Made by a program: the position numbers and the translations under genes
Origin: Neostapfia colusana
Taxonomy: Eukaryota; Streptophyta; Magnoliopsida; Poales; Poaceae
Length of the DNA: 64,000 nucleotides
Assembly: GCA_030760725.1 (NCBI GenBank)
Contig: JASWHV010000001.1
Location: forward strand, 74,545,683-74,609,682
Direction of reading: 5' to 3'
The notes under the pieces: generated by a model
Seen by the model: only the letters and a program-made list of their open reading frames with translations
Told to the model about the DNA's origin: nothing
Databases searched by the model: none
Part shown: piece by piece, positions 58,999 through 64,000 of the stretch
Numbering within the stretch: the first letter of the stretch is position 1
Layout: each line of letters starts with the position of its first letter

Positions 58999-60270
58999 AT
59001 GGTTCGCACTCAGACCACGCATGAGATTGGTAGCTCTAGCCAGCAGGGGGGTGATGACTCCCAGCAACCTGCCTACAACAGCACCCCGCAGCAACAACCA
59101 CCACCGCCACCTCTGCTTACACTAGCGGATGTGATTGCGGCACTGGTAGGTGGTCGTGAGGAGCAGACCGACCTGCTCCGCACGATCGTGCAGAATACGT
59201 CCCAGGCGGGGGGGGGGGGGGGGGGCGTCAAGAGAGGGGCCCTTGTGCGCCCCATTTTGTGACGTACTCGGATTTCATGAGTACGGACCCTCCAGTGTTC
59301 ACAGAAGCAGCAGAACCTCTGGAGGCTGACAACTGGCTGCGGACAATCGAGTCCAAGTTCGGGCTGCTCCAATGTAAGGAGCGGCCAAAGAGTCTGTTCA
59401 CGGCTCAGCAGCTTCACGGTGCCGCTGGTGCGTGGTGGGCGAATTATGTCGCCTCACGTCCGGCTGGCCATACCGTGAAGTGAGAAGAATTCCGGGAGGC
59501 GTTCCGCACCTACCATATCCCTCCTGGGATAATGAAGCGGAAGTTCCAAGAGTTCTTGGAGCTGAAGCAGGGTGGGAGGAGTGCCCACGACTACTCCCGT
59601 GTATTCAACCATCTGGTGCAGTATGCGTTGGATTACGTCTCCACCGAGGAGATGAAGCGGGAGCACTTCTATCGAGGGTTACACCCCGAGATGAAGACAC
59701 ATCTCGTCCAATGCAATCGCGGCACCTTCAACGATCTCGTTAATGCCGTGATCATGCAAGAAGACGCTCAGTGAGAATTGGCGGCTGAGCAGCGAAAGCG
59801 CAGCACTCCACCCAGCAGTGGGGGTGGAGCTCCCCAGATGTACCGCATGGTGTATTGGACACCATCCGGTCAGCAGTGGTATCCACCGGCGTGACCTCAA
59901 CAGTTCGGGGGTCATTCTTTCCAGTTACCCACGTTGCGACCGCCGATGCCACCACCGCGACTGCAACAACAGCAGCAGCAGCAGCAGATGGTACCCCGGG
60001 AGTTTCCACCGCCACAACGCGCCTCGGGATTCCGTCTGCCGATCAGCGGAGGACCGCCTCCCTACACTTGCTTTACGTGTGGCCAGGCGGGCCATTTCTC
60101 GAAGGACTGTCCCCAGGGGCAGCAGAGTAGAGGGCAAGCCCAGTTCCAGTGCGGTGCTCGAGGCCGACCTCTGGTTAAGAAGGTTGGCCAGCGAACTGGG
60201 GGCGTTCGCAACCTCGACAATGAGGACGCCCCAGAGGGAGACAACATGCTGGCGGGTACGTTCACTGTCA
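58999..60270 (+). pseudogene. Gypsy B gag pseudogene
   Basis: ATG 58999-59001 starts MVRTQTTHEIGSSSQQ, a proline run and LTLADVIAALVGG. An 18-base G run (59208-59225) throws the frame. The capsid part resumes at about 59226 (YSDFMSTDPPVFTEA, AAGAWWANYVAS, FLELKQGGRSAHDYS). In-frame stops sit at 59481-59483 and 59772-59774 (both Trp in A) and at 59892-59894. The zinc knuckle CFTCGQAGHFSKDC is intact at about 60071-60112. Confidence 0.9.
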
Positions 60271-63200
60271 ACGATCAAGCAATCATCATATTATTTGATT
60301 CGGGTGCAACCCACAGTTTCATAAGTGCATCCTATGTGGCTATGCATCAAATGAAAGTCTTCCCAACCGACTGCTCATATATGATATGCTCACCGGGAGG
60401 GAAGATTTCAGCAAATATGATGATTCCAAAAGCACCTCTGTGCTTAGGTGGGAAGATATATCCCACCACCATGATAATTCTTACGGGGCAAAAGATTGAT
60501 GCAATCTTAGGGATTTCATGGTTGCGTTACCATGGCGCTGTCCTGGACACTCGGACACGGACGGTTCATTTGCATTCTCCATTCCACCATCCACATTCCA
60601 TGGTGTTAGACAATCCTGTCCAGGAAGTTTCAGCAATTAATAATACTGAAGCTCTCAAGTTAGAGGACATCCCCGTAGTCCAGGAGTAACCCGACGTGCT
60701 TCCGGATGATCTTCTGGGCATGCCACCTGAGTGGGATGTCGAGTTCAAGATTGAGCTTGCACCCGGGACGACTCCCATCTCAAGGAGACCCTACAAAATG
60801 GCTCCGAATGAGCTGGCTGAATTGAAAGAGCAGCTCAATGATCTGTTGAGCAAAGGTTTCATTAGACCGAGTTCCTCGCCTTGGGGATGCTCGGCGCTGT
60901 TCGTAAAGAAGAAGGATGAAACCTTGAGGCTGTATGTGGATTACCGGCCGCTCAACGCCGTCACTATCAAGAACAAATATCCACTGCCCCGTATTGACAT
61001 CCTGTTTGATCAGCTTGTGGGTGCAAGTGTGTTCTCAAAGATGGACCTTCGCTCCGGATATCATCAAATAAAAATCCGGGCGGAGGATATCCCAAAGACA
61101 GCCTTCTCGACGAGACATGGCTTATATGAGTATCTCGTCATGTCTTTTGGTCTCACCAATGCTCCGGCACATTTCATGTATCTCATGAACTCGGTGTTCA
61201 TGCCGGAGCTGGATAAGTTCGTTGTGGTGTTCATCGATGATATCTTGGTTTACCCCAAGACAGAAGCAGAACATGCCGAACACTTGAGAATCGTTCTTCA
61301 ACGATTGCGGGACCACAACCTCTACGCCAAGTTCAGCAAGTGTGAGTTTTGGATCAGCCAGGTGCCATTTTTGAGACATATCATCTCAGCGGAAGGCATT
61401 GCGGTTGACCGAAACAAAATCGAGCAGGTGCTGAAGTGGAAAGCCCCTACTTCTGTCCATGAAGTCAGAAGCTTCCTCGGCTTAGCGGGATATTACCGGA
61501 GATTCATTCCAAGCTTCTCCAAGCTTGCTAAGCCAATGACAGAATTATTGAAGAAGGGAACAAAATATGTTTGGAACACGGCATGTGAAGGAGCATTCCA
61601 AGCATTAGTGAAGCATCTCACAACATCCCCGGTCTTAGCTCAACCGGATACAACTAAGCCCTTCGACGTGTATTGTGATGCATCCGGCATCGGGCTCGGC
61701 TGCGTGTTGATGCAAGAAGGACGTGTGGTCACATATGGCTCACGCCAACTTTGAAACCATGAGCAGCATTACCCAACTCATGATCTTGAGCTTGCCTCTG
61801 TGGTTTGGGCGTTGAAGAAGTGGAGGCACTATCTCCTGGGGAATTTGGTGCCTCTCTACACCGACCACAAGAGCCTGAAGTATATTTTCACCTAGAAGGA
61901 GATGAATATGAGGCAAAGGAGGTGGTTAGAACTAATCAAAGACTATGAGATTGAGATTCATTACCACCCCGGCAAGGCGAATGTGGTTGCCGACGCGCTG
62001 AGTCGGAAATCACATGTGCATAACCTCACCATTACACCGGTGGAGGAGGAAGAGCCGAGTTTATACTTGGTTCCTTATGGATCGCTCTACAACCTTTCCC
62101 TCATCCCTACCATTAGGGAGGACATCATTGCAGCTCAGAAGATTGACAAGGGCATGGCACATCTCCGGAGACGGATAGACAACAGGGAAATCAAATGTTT
62201 TCGGAAGGATGATGAGGGGACGCTGTGGTTCAATGACCGCATAGTCGTACCCCGCAATATGGAGCTGAGAAAGAGGATTCTTGATGAAGCTCACTTGTCT
62301 AAATACTTCATTCATCCGGGCAGCAACAAAATGTACCAAGATTTGAAAATGAATTTTGGTGGACATGGATGAAGTGGGAAGTGGCTAAATACGTATCCGA
62401 GTGTGATACGTGTAGACGAGTGGAAGCGGATCATATGAGGAAATCAGGGCTGCTGCAACCCCTGAAAATCCCGGCATGGAAGTGGGAAGATGTGAGCATG
62501 GATTTCATTGTGGGATTACCCTGACTTCCAACAAGCATGATTCCATTTGGGTGATCTTTGACCAATTAACCAAGTCAGCTCACTTCATTCCTGTGCATAC
62601 ACATTACAATGCCGGCAAATATGCGGAGCTGTACATAGCGAGAATTCTATGCTTACATGGGGTACCCAAGACCATAGTATCAGATTGAGGTGCACTGTTT
62701 GTATCTCGTTTCTGGGAGCAGTTGCACGCTGCATTGGGTACTAAGCTGATTAGAAGCTCCACCTATCACCCTCAGACAGACGGTCAAACAGTGAGGGTGA
62801 ACCAAGTACTATAAGACATGTTGAGAGCGTGTGCCATCCACCACGGTAGAAACTAGGATGATCATCTACCGTTGGTAGAATTCTCGTACAATAACGGCTA
62901 TCAAGCGAGTATCAAGATGGCACCCTATGAGGCTCTCTACGGTCGCAAATGCCACACCCCACTGAACTGGTGCGAGTCCCGTGAGAGGGTCACGTTCGGG
63001 GTTGATGTGGTGAACGATGCCGAAGAGCGCGTTCGGATGATTCAAGCCAACTTGAAGGCCGCTCAATCCCGGCAGAAAACCTACGCTGATAAGAGGCGTA
63101 GACCGCTGCACTTTGACGTCGGGGAGCACATGTACCTCCGTGTATCTCCGATGAAAGGCGTGCACCAGTTCGGCGTGAAGGGGAAACTCGCTCCCTGATT

Positions 63201-63560
63201 CATTGGACCCTATGCCGTCACCGAGAAGTGTGGACCAGTGGCATATAGACTGGAACTACCGGCATCTCTTTCTGGTGTTTACGATGTTTTCCATGTTTCA
63301 CAACTGCAAAAATGTCTGAAGTATACAGCTGCTGTTCCCACCGAAGACATCGGCGAGCTGCAACCGGATTTGATGTATGATGAATATCCGGTGGCAAATA
63401 TTGATGAGAAGGCCCGGACCACACGTAGCTGAACGCTGTGGTTCTACAAGATACTATGGAGCAACCACACCGCCGAAGAAGCGACGTGGGAGAACGAGGA
63501 ATTTCTTCGCTCAAATTACCCGGAGTTCATGGCGCTCAGCACGGGTGAGTTCCTATTACA
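60271..63560 (+). pseudogene. Gypsy B pol pseudogene (protease, RT, RNase H, integrase, chromodomain)
   Basis: Protease ILFDSGATHSFIS lies near 60290-60330. A stop at 60687-60689 precedes RT, which is open at 60696-61754 with FSKMDLRSGYHQIKI and VVVFIDDILVYPK. RNase H is cut by stops at 61752-61754 and 61893-61895 and resumes at 61902. A one-base loss near 62350, another frame change near 62530, and stops at 62686-62688, about 62812, 62854 and 63196-63198 break the integrase. Its third catalytic residue is changed: QTVRVNQ replaces QTERVNQ (near 62790). The chromodomain is interrupted at 63430-63432 but otherwise readable (TLWFYKILWSNHTAEEATWE). Dead copy. Confidence 0.92.
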
Positions 63561-63601
63561 TCGCTGTCTCTTTGTTTGTAATCTCGGGATGAGATTCTTT
63601 T

Positions 63602-63614
63602 AGGAGGGGAGGGA
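63602..63614 (+). other. Polypurine tract of Gypsy B
   Basis: aggaggggaggga directly before the 3' LTR start TG at 63615. Confidence 0.85.
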
Positions 63615-64000
63615 TGTAAAAGCCCAAGAAAAGGGACTTGCAAGAGTGATCATTTTCATCGCCTCACAACACCACAGCTCATATTGTGGATATCTTGTGA
63701 ACATTTGTGAAGAGCAAGTAACCACCATCAAAAGGGTGATTAGAGGGGAAAGCCCCAACTTCCAAAAAAATGGGATTTCTACACATGAACATGGAAGGTT
63801 GAGCTCACCCCTAGAACGTAAATAGGCTTGGGAAGGCTCAGGCCAAATTTCATGCAAATCCAATACTTTTTGAGGCACTTTTGGAGGCATTTGAAAAAGG
63901 GGCCAATTTGAATGTAAATTCAAATTGCAGCAACTTTCATCACTTGAATTCAAAAGTTGACTTCATATTAAAACTCAGCACATTTTTCTGAGTTAGTCCA
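63615..64000 (+). repeat. 3' LTR of Gypsy B, first 386 bp
   Basis: TGTAAAAGCCCAAGAAAAGG onward; colinear with 53009-53390 and cut by the window end. Confidence 0.9.

Larger units (their letters stand above)
53009..64000 (+). mobile_element. Gypsy chromovirus B (A-like family), inserted in C, 3' end beyond window
   Basis: 5' LTR 53009-57015, PBS 57019-57033, leader, gag-pol 58999-63560, polypurine tract, and 3' LTR from 63615 past the window end. The left flank, AAATC (53004-53008), is the expected target duplication; its partner is out of view. Same family organisation as A in the opposite orientation, but with a dozen or more disabling mutations. Confidence 0.92.

Noticed and set aside
59208..59225. 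Programmed frameshift in gag at the G run
   Set aside because: A and B need different shifts to restore frame, and the run lengths differ greatly (7 and 18). That fits slippage or sequencing error, not a conserved recoding site.

Overview
This window is plant nuclear DNA made almost entirely of transposable elements. I found no convincing host gene. A grass (Poaceae) is the likeliest host: the LTR-retrotransposon lineages, the long GC-rich LTR segments, a SINE resembling the Au family and CACTA-like DNA all fit a repeat-rich grass chromosome. The species cannot be named from sequence alone. Copia-type (RVT_2) and Gypsy-type chromoviruses of the Tekay/Del lineage dominate, nested in one another on both strands. 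For reference I label the elements A to H.

Layout. 1-4465: minus-strand Copia element H (integrase, protease and gag remnants, leader, PBS, 5' LTR); its leader holds a tandem duplication and a tRNA-derived SINE with an 18-bp target duplication. 4466-7876: plus-strand Copia G, lacking its integrase. 7877-9727: antisense fragment of a ~4-kb Gypsy LTR family. 9728-22938: plus-strand Gypsy E (4.0-kb 5' LTR, PBS, leader, an extra non-gag ORF, start of gag), split by a complete 6.3-kb minus-strand Copia F (14664-20982). 22939-25080: LTR-like fragments and a short minisatellite. 25081-26971: CACTA-like DNA with a broken Ulp1-type protease and GAGACG/CGTCTC subterminal repeats. 26972-31064: a solo 4.1-kb Gypsy LTR. 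31065-35742: decayed minus-strand Gypsy D. 35743-50185: complete minus-strand Gypsy A (14.4 kb, two ~4-kb LTRs, perfect 5-bp duplication TTTGC), with only three obvious breaks in gag-pol. 50191-53008: 3' part of minus-strand Gypsy C. 53009-64000 and beyond: plus-strand Gypsy B, inserted in C and heavily mutated.

How the parts relate. A, B, E and the solo LTR belong to one related set of long-LTR chromoviruses. Gag, protease, RT, RNase H, integrase and chromodomain lie in a single gag-pol frame primed by initiator tRNA-Met. The most interesting structure is not in pol but in the LTRs. Five copies keep two short acidic exon-like blocks in the same relative place. They are bounded by splice-like signals, in compatible phase, and end at a shared stop. 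The diverged element E also keeps the exon-1 length and the C-terminal signature. E additionally carries a ~325-codon ORF between leader and gag. These two features are the best candidates for undescribed biology here; both are inferences from sequence, with no expression evidence.
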